Shown: positions 22,983 through 35,704, numbered from the stretch's first letter. The stretch is 64,000 nucleotides of DNA from Cenococcum geophilum 1.58 (GCA_001692895.1 KV748211.1:744001-808000), one strand, 5' to 3'. Notes: generated by a model from the letters alone, not told the origin. Translations and numbers: made by a program.

Positions 22983-25900
22983 AATGCTAAGAAAAAAAGA
23001 CCCTTGCGAGTTCCTCGCCGTAGTAAGGGTAAAGGGCTCTAACTAAAGCAGGGAGGGTATAAACGGCACTAAAGTTTAAAAGCGTCTTAAGCTAAAGACA
23101 GAGAAAGCTTATTTTAGAAAGGTAGAGCTATAGTACTAGTAAGTTATAATTAGCGTACCGTAGCGGTTAGATTCCATCCCGCTCTAACCCTTTACTAAAT
23201 AAATTCGCTAAAGAAAATCCTAGTTCTTCTCTATATAACCTAGCATCCTTAAAAGATTTCGTTAAGAATATGGCATATAGTATTAATGGCGTTAAGGATA
23301 ATTTAATAGCAGCCTTAGATACCATTAGCTAGTACTAAAAAGAATTTATAGCTAGCTAGCGTCGTATTAATACCGTAATACCTATAAATATAACCCTCTC
23401 TATTACGAATATATATTCCGTTTATATTTCCCTATTTTCTCCTTATTAGAGTTCTAATCTTATTTAGTTTATTAAAGGCCCGCTAGCCAATAATCTAAAA
23501 ATACCTAGAAAAAAAAGGCCGAAAAGGTTTATAACTAAGAACTACTTTATTTATTTAGGAAAGCAGCTATAGACGGCAGATTAGGTTGCGTATAAACGAC
23601 CGGCAATAAGAGTAAACAATTAGGCGGACCTTATAGCCATTATTTATTCTTCCGCACAAGTTGGCGAGTATATTAAGTTTAGCTGTTAAGCGGGTTCTAG
23701 CTAGGGTTTGCACTATAAGGTAAAGAAACCCCCCCCCCTCCCTAATACGTATATATATATAGCGTAGTAAGTAAATAAATTAACTCAGTTATAATATAGG
23801 ATGTAACTTTTATAGTATTTCGCAATAAGTACAGAAATATAGAGTTTGCTATTTAAATCGTTTAAGATACTAAGAACATAACTATAACACTAGATAAGAG
23901 GTAAGCGCTAGGTTGCTTAGCCTATTAAGTTAAGCGGCGGTTCTAATTCTTATATTAGTAAGCCAGAATACTCTCTATATAAGGGCATAGTAGTAATACC
24001 TCTTATTTACAGCCCCATGCTCCTAATACTGGCTATACTTATTATAGCAAAGGCGTTTAGGGACTATAACACTATTAAAGAGCTCCTTAACATAGTACCA
24101 CCGGAAGGGAAGATGCTTTATTTATAATAGAAAGAAAGTATACTTAACACACCTTTCTTTAAAAGTATATCCGTAAGACAGAAAATTAAAAAGGCGAACA
24201 TATTTAGCTTTCGCCTTAAAGCGCTAGGTATCTATATAGGATACCCTCAGCCGCTTATAATTTACGACTTTAGGGCAGAGGGCTTATACTAGATTGGTAT
24301 ATATATAGTTGTTCCTTCTATCTTTAGGCTACTTACTAATTAATTTCTGGCAAAGATAAGCTGTATTTAGCCGCTTAAAGAATAAAGCATACTAGGCAGA
24401 GAGATTTAAATACGTTTAATAATTACTATATGCCTAATAATAGTGGCATAGATAGCTAGGCAAACTACTTCAGCACTAAGCTACGCAGTATTATTAATAA
24501 CCTTTTCCATGGTTTATCTCTCCCTTATAACCCAAAACTATAGCAATCTCTCCTAGTAGAGAAGCAGTATAAATTTAAGAATAGCTTAAAATATATTAAT
24601 ATAGAGGAGGAGATTGCCGCTCTAAAAGGGAAGAAGGACGTAAACTCTATAACCTATTAAAAGGAGCTTTATACGTAGAAACGTAAGCTAACTACTAAAG
24701 AACTCCATAAGTGGTAGAAGGTGCAGCCGTATAGACCAGATATCGGTAATAAGGATAATACCTTACCATACTATTACCGGACTATATTTAACCAAACTTG
24801 ATTTCTTATACCTAAACGGGACCGCCTTATATCTATACTTTTCGAGGTCACTACCTTATGGAGCCCTATAGGTCTTAACGCTCTCTACGATATAGTTATA
24901 CTATATTAAAAGGATACCAAAGTAGAGTTTCGACCAGGCTTGGAGCTAGAGAAGTACCGTTACTCTAACTTAGCAGGCCAGCGGAAGACAGCTTAATCTC
25001 CGCTTAATAATACGAAGATAAAGACGACTTATAATTGGAGGCATATATATAACTGCTATAAGAAGAGTTATAATGGCTTTTCTAAGCTATGCTTCTAATG
25101 TAACTAGTGGATTTTTAGGAAGGCATAATAGAGCGGCCACTGCTAAGCGTATCTAGACGACCGTAAAAGACTTCCTATTTAATATAACCCTCTTATATAC
25201 AATAGGGTGCTCGCCACTACTAGCTACTATCCTTTTTGCCTTAGTAGTACTGCGCTAGCTATAGTGTAAATGCATTAATTCCTAAAACGGGCTATATAGA
25301 AAGAGCATATCTACAGATATATAGAAACCCTAAATAAAAGTAAACCACTAAATTGCCCTTACCTAGGTTTACAATATAGGGCGACATTTAATTTAGTTAG
25401 GAAGCTAAAATTCCATCTCTAGGATATTTATTACCTTAACTTTATTAAGGAACCAAAATCATTAAAAAGATTAAAAGAAGACTGTAAGGTAGAAATGCAG
25501 CTAGCCGAAGTTAAAAGGCAGAGGTCCGGCTATAAGAAGGAATTAAGCATAGGTAATAAAGCTCCAGCTAAAGTAGGATACGGTTTTATTAATAAGATAA
25601 TAGAAAGCATTAGCCAATGCCCGTTTAACAGATCTATAACACCCTTAAGCCGTTTAATATTAGATTTCGGCAGTTATATAAGTAGTGGCTAGACTAAAAA
25701 CGGAAGCTTTCCTAGTACTAACACCCCACCGCTATCTATGTACAGTAGGATACTTAAGATAATTAACCCTAGACTTCTCCCTTAAGTGGCCATCCGGAGT
25801 AGCATAATATCTGAGTATAATGTAATTAATATAGTGGACCTTATAAACCCTAATAAAGACAGAACGCTTGCTCTAAATTAAAAAGATTCTAATATAACTT

Positions 25901-26511
25901 TAACTTCGCGTATATATTAATAACTAACGGCTAAGATTATTGCGTCTAATTAGGGTATAGATCGTCTTATATACGTAAGAGATATAGAGGACTATTTAGC
26001 TATTAAAGCCTTATTTTACGGCGTGAAACTAAAGGACTTAACTAATACTACTCTAAGCTTAGAATATATGGAGATTAGGAAGCAGGAGTATAACGCTCTA
26101 GATACTCTAGTTGTTCTTAATAGCGCTAATCTACTTAGCCCTAGGTATATTAATTTTAGCATAACCCCTTATAGCGTGTACTTAGGATATACCTCTACTT
26201 CTAATCCACAAATTAATAGCCTACTATTACCAGCTAAATACACCAAGGGTAATATTAGAGAATTAACCTCTATACAAGCTACTCGAGATATTGGCCCACT
26301 TACCCCCGTAAACGCGGAGGATAACCAGTTCACTATTAAACGGCTAGTCAAAAAGCGCCTCTGCTAAGTCAGCAGACGCAAGAAAGTCCAGTATCTGGTT
26401 AAGTAAAAAGGGTATCCTAATAGCGAAAACACTTAAGAAGATAAGATAGATATATATAATGATCTAATTAAGGCCTTTAAAGCCCGGAAGCGCCTTAGCG
26501 TCTTAAAATAA
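22983..26511 (+). pseudogene. DUF3435 tyrosine recombinase (Starship Captain-like) with C2H2 fingers and chromodomain, RIP-inactivated
   Basis: DUF3435 proteins are fungal tyrosine recombinases; some are the Captains that move Starship elements. The family part begins near 23.5 kb (ELYLGKQL-like, then SSAQVGEYI, the box-I region). Three GT-AG introns are inferred: 23720-23799, 23901-23958 and 24297-24355. Box II reads IYDFRAEGLY (24260-24290), then RIKHTRQRDLNTF and NNYYMPNNSGID with the expected nucleophile Tyr at 24427-24429. Exon 24356-26511 keeps one frame with only TAG/TAA/TGA interruptions: EFRPGLELEKYR (~24920), finger-like YYPFCLSS...MHQFL...HI and NCPYLG...KLKFHLQDIY (~25225-25430), then a chromodomain (~26330-26490) with KKVQYLVK*KGYPNSENT. 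The start is uncertain; the ATG at 22983 is in another frame from the first recognised exon. Confidence 0.78.
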
Positions 26512-27090
26512 CCGTGGCCAGGGTCTAAAAGATTATCGTTTAATTATTACTCTTACTCCCTATTAGGTTTAAGGTTAAGCCTATAACTCTATAATTAGAC
26601 GGACACATTAGGCACTATTTTCTATTATAATTTTTTCCCCTTTTCCTTTAACTTTTAACTTTGTTAAGGATACTTTAAGAATGCCTTTAATAGTTATAGT
26701 TATAGTTTACCAATAGAGATTTACGCCCCTAACTATATCCCTACTATATAGACTAAAGTTCTTAAATTCTAAGTAATAAGAATTAATGCAGTAATATAGA
26801 CCTACGCTAATTTTAGTATTACTACCACTTACCTCTTAAAAATGTTGCGCCATTGTCTTTCTTATAGTGTATCTTAGTTATACTATAAATATAAGGTTCC
26901 TAGAAAAGGTACCCTACTTAAAATAAGTATCCTAGGACTAGTTCTAGGGCCCTAAATCGCATTTTATTAGAACCTATATTGTTTTTATACTAAGCTAAGC
27001 AGCCTTATATTACTTAGTTTAAATAAATAAATATATCTTTTATTCGTTTTTTTGCGGATTATAGAGGTATAAACTAAAATAGCTCTAATA
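26512..27090. other. unassigned AT-rich interval
   Basis: This is 3' of the recombinase relic. No protein family, RNA or repeat is recognised. Confidence 0.4.
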
Positions 27091-27179
27091 CAATCAAGCA
27101 ATATTAAACGCGGAAAGTAGAGGAATAAGTGCCGGGAGCAATTATTAAAACATATAGGTAAGACTAAGTAAGCTCTATT

Positions 27180-28150
27180 TAATTATAACTAACGCTTTTA
27201 TAGGGAGTAAGTTAAGAATTATAATAGAGCCGTCATAAGTCCGTCTTATTTCTGGCCTAGACGACCCTTATATTTAAAGAGTGCTGCTAAAAAAGGAGAA
27301 ACTATTCTTAAGAATTTTTTTAAAAAATATAAGCGATTATTCTATTAGTGCTTATAAGGAATTATATAAAGGAGTTAGTATAACGTTTAAGGCTGTATAG
27401 GTTATAGCTACTATAAAGATAAACTCTACAAAAGTATAAGGCGTTATAATATCGGTAAATGTGTATAAGATGTCTTAAATTATTAGGTTTCCTAACTTCT
27501 TATAGACGCTAAACTACCTAGAGGTTAGCTTTAGTGCAAAAATTAATAAGCTACAAACGGAAAATACCAGGTTAGCTTAAAAGTTAAGTAAATTAAGAGA
27601 CAAGATATCTATAGAGATAGAGCTTAAGTAGCAGGCAGAGGAAGAAGTAAGTTAGCTTAGGAATATTAACTAGCAACTTTAACGGGAGGCTTAGGACAGC
27701 GTAATAAAGTATATTTAAGGGCTTAATTTAATTAGGCTCCTATTAGAGGAGTTAAAGACCTAAGCGCCTCTAGGAGGTTACGAGGTCTTTTATTAAGTTA
27801 AATCCCCAATCTAAGCTAGTAATTTAGATAGTTAAAAAATTTAAGTATATAAAATTCGCTATAAAAATAAGAGATATCTAGAAGGTTATAAGAGTGAGTA
27901 AGTAAGTAAGTATATAAAGTGGGAATAAAAGAGTATAGGACAAAAAGCGTTCTTTTTTTTTAATCCTAGTTACACTAAGCATAGGAACTACTTTAAAAAT
28001 ATAACAAGTAATTAGGCGTTAGGCTTCGCGCTCTAACTTAAGAAAAAGATATATCCTTAACTTTAGACTAGTAAGTAGTTATAATTTACAAAGATTCCTA
28101 GCTATTAACGCTTTACTTAAGCAAGTACTTCCTAAGGCTTAATAACCTAA
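27180..28150 (+). pseudogene. coiled-coil protein relic, family unknown
   Basis: Around 27520-27790 the plus strand reads INKLQTENTRLA*KLSKL, then KQQAEEEVSQLRNINQQLQ and VIKYI*GLNLIRLLLEELK. The heptad-like Leu/Ala spacing with alternating charges indicates a coiled coil. Stops are the Gln to stop type. A Lys/Tyr-rich segment follows (YKIRYKNKRYLEGYKSE, ~27850-27900). Neither the ends nor the family could be set. Confidence 0.4.
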
Positions 28151-28587
28151 ACAAAACTCTCTCCTCGGAACTGCCGTCATCGTACAGTAACGCCAATAAC
28201 TCGCTACCTAAATCGATATTATTATGTAGACGTATAGTAATATTTAGGAATACACCGTCTGCGTTATTCCTGCTATTAAGCATTAAGTATTACGGTAGGG
28301 GTTCTTAGGTTAAGGCACTTAATTCCATTAGTTGTTATTTATAGGCCCAATTAAAAACCTAATAAGAAAAACGATAGATATGGGGTTTTAAACGGTTCTA
28401 AAGCATAGGTTAAGACCTAGTAAAGGCTATAACCCGTAGTAGGCGTTTAATAATAATAAAAATGCATATACTAATAATTAGAGATATTATTAGTTAATAA
28501 GGAGACGAGATAGTATAATATATATATATTTCTAGTATGGATTTTATAAAATTATCTAATAATATTAATTTATAAAAAAAATAGAAA

Positions 28588-28606
28588 GGGCCTAATTCTG
28601 GGCCCC
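28588..28606. repeat. dispersed near-palindromic GGGCC-AATT-GGCCC motif
   Basis: The motif reads gggcctaattctgggcccc. Related copies lie at 50906-50918 (partial), 52431-52450, 53925-53943 and 59060-59078, this one in the opposite orientation to the others. Confidence 0.6.
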
Positions 28607-28899
28607 CATTACATCGCTATAGGTTGGCTATTTTTATATTACTTAGGACCATTTTTGGGACTAGAAGTTCTTATATAAGTATTAAAAGAATTTATATAGA
28701 AACTGGCCTATTCCTATTTTAATATAACTAGTTTTAAAGCATTCTCTTAAAGTTTATTATCCTCTTACTATAGCGAAGGGAGGAACGTAGCTAAAGTAAG
28801 GTGTCTTAGTTACCTTTATACTTGCCGCTATCTATTATATAGTTCTAGCGCTGTAGGTATTATATAAGGAAAGCAATATAAAGGCGGGTATTACGACCT

Positions 28900-29688
28900 T
28901 AAGCGTAAGATATTACTCTCTATCCGGATTTTTATAAGTGGCTTTAACTAATAGGTTCTTAAATTTAGTTTAATTTTACTATTAAACCTCTAGATAATCC
29001 CTTTGTTATACTACGCGCCCTTCCAGAGCAAGACATCCTTTAATCTTTTTAGACTAAAGTTATAAGTGTTACTAATAGCGTTACGACGGCCATCCCTAGT
29101 ACTATTAGCCAAGTATAAAGCGCCGCAAATGCTGCCGCTATAGTCATTCCTAAAGCCATTAAGGAATTAATTCCTAAAAATTGCTCACTAGGCACGAAAC
29201 AATTCTGTGTCGGATTTACTTATAATATAATATGTGATGACTTACCATTAACTCTCTCTAATATAGTGCTAGAAGAGGTTAAAAGCTTTCTTAGAGACTA
29301 ACTTAATAACCTTTAATCTTTAGAAGGGATTTTAACAAAAGCCACTTCTGTATATATCTAGGACTGCTTAATTATAAAGCTGGTTTTAATGCTTATCTTA
29401 ACCACTATATTCTTCTATTTAATATTTAGCCGCTTATTTTATATCGCGGCCATTCTTCTAAGGCTTAGCGTTTGATTAAGGGTAGTAATTTATTTAGTAT
29501 TAGGTATAGTATATTGCATCCCTCTCTTTATACCTATTGTTATTTTGTATATTTTCCAGTTAAAGACTAAGAAACTATTTTCCAAGATTAAGATGGAGAA
29601 AGGTAAGATAAGTGGATTATATTTAGGAGCTCTCTGCTATACTATTGTGATGACATTACTAATTACTCTTATACTGGCTATTATTTAA
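28900..29688 (+). pseudogene. multi-pass membrane protein relic, family unknown
   Basis: One frame with few interruptions runs to TAA at 29686-29688. A soluble part includes LPEQDIL*SF, AIPSTISQV*SAANAAA and a Cys-containing stretch (KNCSLGTKQFCVGF, then IICDDLPLTLSNIV). At least three hydrophobic segments follow: VLMLILTTIFFYLIF, VVIYLVLGIVYCIPLFIPIV and YTIVMTLLITLILAII, with a basic loop (LKTKKLFSKIKMEKGK) between the last two. Frame and codon pattern are much better kept than in neighbouring DNA. I do not recognise the family. Confidence 0.55.
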
Positions 29689-30480
29689 GAATATATTGCA
29701 AAAACAAAGGATAGGCGATAGAGGCGGAAATTAGGGGTGCTAAAGGTCATATTTAGAGATTATAATAGCTATTTATAAAAAAATACTTTAATTAAAAACT
29801 GGGAGTATAACCGGCGGAGAAAAAGGGCGCTTTATAGGGATATTTTGTTATAATACGTCAGAAGGCCGTATTGGGAAGGTCTAACTACTAATAGCGTAAG
29901 TTAGCGGAAGTATAAATTTTCTTAGATAGCTTTGAATACATACAGTTCTTTATAGCGTTTAGTTTCGGGTTAGTTAGCACTTTATTTAAATATATATAAA
30001 TAATTAGCAGCATCTAAATCCCTTATAGTTAGAACTAAGTATAAGTAGCGAAAACATAATACCCTAACCGCGTAATACCTTTTTAGGGATCTTAGATGTT
30101 TAAATAAGAACTAGTATAATATTACTTTAGCTATCAGTATTTATAATTGCCGTTATCTTATATATAGTGGCTAATACAGCTAAGCGTTCTAATTGGGTTA
30201 CTCTATAGGCATTAATAGGCCATATAAGCTAGACGAGACCGCGGAATTAATATAGCTAAAAATGTTTCCCTATTGCTATTTATATTAAGGGGACTATATT
30301 TAGCCCCTTTAGCATCCTTAAAATACTTCTCTATTTTAAGATATATTTTATAGCTGCGCTTAAAATTAGTTATCCTTCCTATTATTTAATCCCTACATCC
30401 TATCTATAAATAAATGCTTAAGCCCGCAAAGCCCTACTGTACGCGTCCACGTCGCCGCGGGTGGAAACATTATCGGGAAA
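29689..30480. other. unassigned AT-rich interval
   Basis: Dense stops occur in all frames. Fragments suggest decayed plus-strand coding sequence but nothing identifiable. Confidence 0.35.
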
Positions 30481-30786
30481 TTATTTCTTATAATGGCTAA
30501 GTGCAGAGGTGATGGAGGAGAGCCGTCGCAGCGCGCGCAGCGCGCTAGTGTTGCGACTTTGTGGTGTTGAGCCTATGACGCGTACATTACCCTTAATAAT
30601 ACCAGGAGTCCTACTGCCCTTACTTAGGGCTCCTGCCATACCATTTAGGGGGGCCATTAAGGGAAACTGGGATACGAAAACCGCCCGACGTATAACTACC
30701 TAGCTCGCAGCTAGGCCCGAAACTGGCCTTATTCAGCCAGTTAATATAAACGCGCCCTAGGCGTACAATAGGACACCCTTAGGCTT
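30481..30786. other. GC-richer patch before the Copia insertion
   Basis: The patch stands out from flanking AT-rich DNA, with a gcgcgcagcgcgc palindrome near 30532-30545 and several restriction-like palindromes. It ends at GGCTT (30782-30786), the left Copia target duplication. It may belong to the 5' untranslated region of the second LINE, which would resume at 35710. Confidence 0.45.
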
Positions 30787-30982
30787 TGTTGGAATTATAA
30801 GGTCATAAGGTCACAGCGGAGGTGTCTTAAGGGTCTAATTGATGATAGAGATGACGCAGACGATGAATTTTGATTAATTCGTGATGCAGTAAATGCGGTT
30901 GATATCTATCTAAATTATATACAGAGCTTAACCTCACAAGGTGTCCAGAGCTTAGTCAGCACCTTATCGCTAATTTCTGACA
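30787..30982 (-). repeat. Copia 3' LTR (left copy)
   Basis: It starts TGTTGGAATT and ends TTCTGACA. It differs from the right copy mainly by C/T and G/A transitions, and its canonical TG...CA ends are intact. Confidence 0.92.
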
Positions 30983-31239
30983 CTCCCCTATGCTGACGAC
31001 GCTCTCCTTATCTATCCTAAATAGGCAATAATGAAGCTATTCCTAAATACCTTATAAGTGCCATTCGGCCTATATATAGAGGGAAAACCTAGTAGGTAAA
31101 AAACCTCTATTACCTGCTCTGTTAGTTACTAATTCCTAGCGTTACATAGTGCTTTGTAAATTGGTTAATTAGTAGCTGCTTTATAAGTATATCTCCTGGC
31201 TAATCTTTACCTAGTATATATATTACTTTAAGTTAATCT

Positions 31240-34200
31240 TACTAAACCATATTATTTCGTACGAAGAGGTATTAAATCTTAATATGCTTGGCTTTCTAGT
31301 GGTATCTTATGTCGTATAAAAGGTTAACTATACCCTTATTGTCACAGTAGAGCATAAAGACAAAAGGGTCGTTATTGTCTCTCTCCCCTAGATCTTTTGT
31401 TAGCTTCTTAAGCTATACTATTAACCTTACTCCTTTTAATGCTGCCATAATCTCTGCTTTTATTAAGCTTAATGCCGTTAACCTCTATCTTTAAGCCATT
31501 TAGATTACCGCTCCCCTATAGCGCATAACTGCTATGCCTTAAAATAATATCCGATTGTGTTCTGTTCCCTATATAGCGTTAGTAAAGATACTGTAGCTAG
31601 TAGGCAGGTTAGTTAACATAAGCTTATATAAAGGTAGGTAAATCTCTTAATTTAAGTAGGTAATTCCTGTTTTGAGAGTGCCGTTTAGATATTGTAGTAG
31701 TTGCTTGCTTAAGCGGTAGTGTAATTCTCCTAGTACTGCTATGAACCTAGCTAGCTAACTAACAGCATAGCTAGTATTAGGACGCGTGTAGTTTAAGAGG
31801 TAGATTATAGAGCTAATAATCTATTAGTATACCGTCGCATCGTCGTACTTAAGGGGACTTTTGATATTAGGTTTCAGAACAGTACTAGCTAGTATTAGTA
31901 GCTTAGCCGGATTACAGTTGTCCATTTTTAACCGTTTAAGTAGCTTTTTAGTATATATCGTCTGATATAGCTTAAGGGTTTGGTTTGTACGGTCTTAATA
32001 GATTTAGAAGCTTATAAATACTTCTATAGAACCTAGGTCTTTACATCTCCATTCTCTTAAGATTTTTACCTTCGTAATATTAAGGTGTCTGCGCTTTCCT
32101 ACAATTAGCATATTATTAATAAATAATAAAATATACACTTTATTTCCTATAAAGAGATTAGGGTTAGCGTTAGCTAATATTAAACCTATACTCTTAAAGA
32201 ACTTCTTAACCATCTAAAACCATTCTCTCGGTACCTGCTTTAGGCCGTAAAGTGACTTATTTAGCTTTAAGTAAGCGTCTTTTACCTCCTTAAGGTTAGG
32301 CTTAAAGTCTCTTAATAGGTTAGGAATCTATATATAAACCTACTCTTATAACGGCGGGTTTAAGAATACTGTTTTAATATTGACGTGGTTAAGTTTAAGG
32401 TCTTTAGCTGCTACCTTTACCATTAGGAACTTAAAGGTGTTGTATTATATAATAGACGCAAACGTCTTAAAATAATTAATGTTAGGGGTCTACTTGTCTC
32501 CCTAAATGTATAGTCTTACCTTCTTACGAATTACTTCTCCCTTAGCATTATACTTGTGCTTTAGTACTAGCTTGCTTAGAAGTAACAACCTTCCTTCTAG
32601 TACTCTCCCCCTTATAATAGTATAGGTGTGCATTCTCTTTAGGGAGAGAAATTCTTTAAAGATAGCTTTTATCTAGCTAAAAGCGTCCTCCCTTAAGGCC
32701 TAATCTAACTTAATAGCGTTAAAAGGTGCTATAGGTGCTCCTATAGAGGTAGTGTTTTTAGCTTTTAGGTGGATAGCTTTTATAGCTATTACTAACTAAA
32801 CCACCGTATTATTAAAAACCCTTATATTTAGTAACCTTCTAGACCTTATTCTCTGTGTATAAGGAATGCGTATTAATATACTTTATATAGGCGTCCCACC
32901 CTTTATATTACCTTAATTTAAGTATCCCGCTTAATCTTAACCTAGGCTTCCCACTTAATTTAAGCGGCCCACTTAGTCTTGACCTAGGCTTTCCACTTAG
33001 CTTAAGTGGCCCACTTAGTCACCATCTAGCCTACTCTTAGTTCTCGTAACTGGAGTCTCTGTTAGCGCGTTTAAGGTAGTAGGGGGAGGTCTAGGTCGGT
33101 TTAAAGCTTAGCTTATAGCTTGCACCTAAGGTACTCTATAAGGGAACCTGTACTTATTTACTTTAGCATCTCTAAAGAGCTTAATTGCTTGCGTATATAG
33201 GTTTATTATTTTAAATTAACTACTGCCTTTTAACCCTATAAAAACATAGTTAGGTCTTATTTTTAAATTATACTTCCTAGGGTATTTCTTAAGCGTATTA
33301 ATCAGGTTGGTATAGCACCTAAAAACAACTAGATTCTTAAGGTTAGGGACTTAATAGGTATATACCTCGTAGGGTATAATAGCACCACTATACTCGTCGT
33401 TAAATGGGAGAGCTAAGGTTGGTACTTGATTCTTAATCCAGATAGTATATTCGACTGTATAGTACTAGCGTTTAACTAGTATATTTCCTTAAAATAGAAG
33501 TAACCTTATTTTGTAGTTAACTGTATAGATTGCGCGCTTGATCGCGCTATTATATAAGTGCTTATATAGCGGACAAGGCTCAAAATTAATACCTTGGGGT
33601 ATTAATTCGTCTTGAAATCTGCGGCCAAATTCCCTCTTTTTATTATCTGCTTAAATCCAGACAGCTCTATTACTAGTGAATCTCTCTACTCTTATAATAA
33701 TCTCTTTAATATACGGCAGTACTTCTTTAGTTTAGAGGGTTTTAAGAGGAATGACCTAGGTATAGCGTATGGCGTTATCTAGGGCTAGGAGGTAGTAGTT
33801 ATAACCTCTAATTAATATACCGATTCGTCCTATAGTATTAAGGTATAGCCCTTAACTAGGTACCTTCTCGCGCCTAGTTATCTTCTTACTTAGTATTTCT
33901 TGTATCTTCCCTACTAGGCAAGCTTCGCACGTACTTTTACCAATTAGTACTACTCTCTTCTTAAGCCTTATACCTAGTGAGGAATGCTATAGCTTAAATA
34001 GGTCGCTATAATTTGTATATCTAGTTTGGCGGTGCTATAGCTTAGCATCTGTTTTACTGACGTTTGGTTATAAATTGTATGCTTTTACTATCGCATTAAA
34101 TGCTTCCTAATACTCTTATAGTACGTAGAGGTTATTTCTTATAATAGCCTTAAATATTACACCTAATCTATACTTGCTAGTAGCTTAATCGTCCATATTA

Positions 34201-35490
34201 AAAGTAATTAAGTAGCCTTCCTAAGTAAGAGTCCTTACTAAGATTAGCTTAATTGTCTTAAACGAAGGTATAAGCTAGACGTCTTTTAGCTTTAGGGTAC
34301 CGATTTAAACTTGACTATAGCCTATAGTAGGTATAATAGTCCCATTTGCAGTGCGGACCTATTATAGCATATTCCATCTCTTTAAGTATATTAGGTCTAA
34401 TTGGTTACTAGTAAAGTACTTAGTTGCTTTTAAGTCAAGAGCCTAAGCTAGAGACGTTGTTATAAGTATAGCACGTTTAGGGTTAGGGTTAAGGTAGATT
34501 AAATCGCTGTCAAATTCTTCCTTAGCTATTGCTACATTCCCTACTTCCTCTGCCTTAGGAGCACCTTAATCTGTCTTCTTGGCGTTATTAAGTTAGAATT
34601 GTTTAAGTAGGGGATAGTCCTTCTGGTAGTGACCTTTCTAATAATATATTCTGCACTCATCTCTTTCTAATTATCTTGGCTCTTTGCTTACTTAAGACGA
34701 CGAGCTATGGCGATTATATAAGGAATAGTCGAATCTACTAGCACGACCTCTGCCCCTTATTCGACCTTGACCTTGGTTTCCCCTTCTCCCCCTAGGTTCG
34801 TCTTTCCTCTCATATACGAGTGTAGCAGTTTGTGTAGGGAGAGTAGTCTCTTACTCCTAAAGAAGGGTAATATAGCTCTTAAGGTCTCGTTTGTCTTGTA
34901 GGTACTAGGTCTTCGCATTCTGCTATATAATATCGCTTAATAGGGCTAGAAGGAGTTGTTCTTTAATATCGTTATTAGTTAGTGCTTGAGATATCGAGGC
35001 TAGATTAATCTTAAATCGATTTAATATAGTTAGGAACTCAATAATTCGCATCTTTATAGGGTTAAATGTAGTGCTATAGAACTCTTTGCGAAGTCTAGAG
35101 ATGTAGACCTCGTCGTTGGCCTTATTAAACTTCTTTATTTCTTCCTATATTCCTTAAATATTGTACGCCTTTATTATCGTACGTATCTCTTCCTAATAGT
35201 CGTCTCCTATCGAATTATAGATGATCTTATTTGCTTCCCCTCGTCTTCTTCTTCTATCGGCTGAATTGACTTAAGCTAGGTCTTCTATACTAGTGACGAA
35301 ATCCCATTCTTTTGCTATAATTAGGGCTGCCTTATAGGTACACTCCTAGTCTGCAAAGTTATCTTTATTGAAAATGACAATTTTACCTGCCTTATGATCG
35401 TACGTAGGTGTCGTTAAGGTTGAGGTAGAGGAGGTTATTTTTAGGGGTTAATTTTCAAGTTAGGAGGTGTTGCTACCTAGGAGAGATTTG
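31240..35490 (-). pseudogene. Copia Gag-Pol relic
   Basis: A CCHC-type knuckle near 34625-34660 reads CRIYY*KGHYQKDY. Integrase lies in about 33.3-34.0 kb. RT includes an open 69-codon stretch (32004-32213) reading LFIGNKVYILLFINNMLIVG, where YVDDM is expected, so both catalytic Asp are Asn. RNase H near 31290-31500 reads KAEIMAAL and CDNKGIVNLLYDIRY. These landmarks follow Gag-IN-RT-RH order. Stops are TAG/TAA at Gln or Trp positions. Confidence 0.85.
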
Positions 35491-35496
35491 CTACCC

Positions 35497-35508
35497 GGGC
35501 TTATAACC
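35497..35508 (-). other. Copia primer binding site, probably half initiator tRNA-Met
   Basis: Directly adjacent to the 5' LTR with no spacer. The minus-strand reading GGTTATAAGCCC differs by one RIP-type G to A from GGTTATGAGCCC, the complement of the initiator tRNA-Met anticodon arm as I recall it. Confidence 0.55.
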
Positions 35509-35704
35509 TATTGGAATTATAAGGTTATAAGGTTATAGTAGAGGTGTCTTAAGGGTCTAATTGATGATAGAGATGACGCAGACGATGAATTTTGATTGAT
35601 TTGTGATGTAGTAGATGCGGTTAATGTCTATCTAGATTATATGTAGAGCTTGACCTCGTAAGGTATCCAGAGCTTAGTTAGTACCTTATCGCTAATTTCT
35701 AACA
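35509..35704 (-). repeat. Copia 5' LTR (right copy)
   Basis: It is 196 bp, equal to the left copy, starting TATTGG (TG changed to TA) and ending TTCTAACA before GGCTT at 35705-35709. Confidence 0.9.

Larger units (their letters stand above)
30787..35704 (-). mobile_element. complete Ty1/Copia LTR retrotransposon, RIP-inactivated
   Basis: A 4,918-bp element has equal 196-bp LTRs (30787-30982 and 35509-35704) and a GGCTT duplication (30782-30786 and 35705-35709). On the minus strand the order is Gag zinc knuckle, integrase, RT, RNase H, which defines Copia. A purine-rich tract (GCATAGGGGAG) abuts the 3' LTR at 30983. The sequence next to the 5' LTR (35497-35508, reading GGTTATAAGCCC on the minus strand) resembles the anticodon stem-loop complement of initiator tRNA-Met, as in elements primed by a half tRNA. 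Confidence 0.92.
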
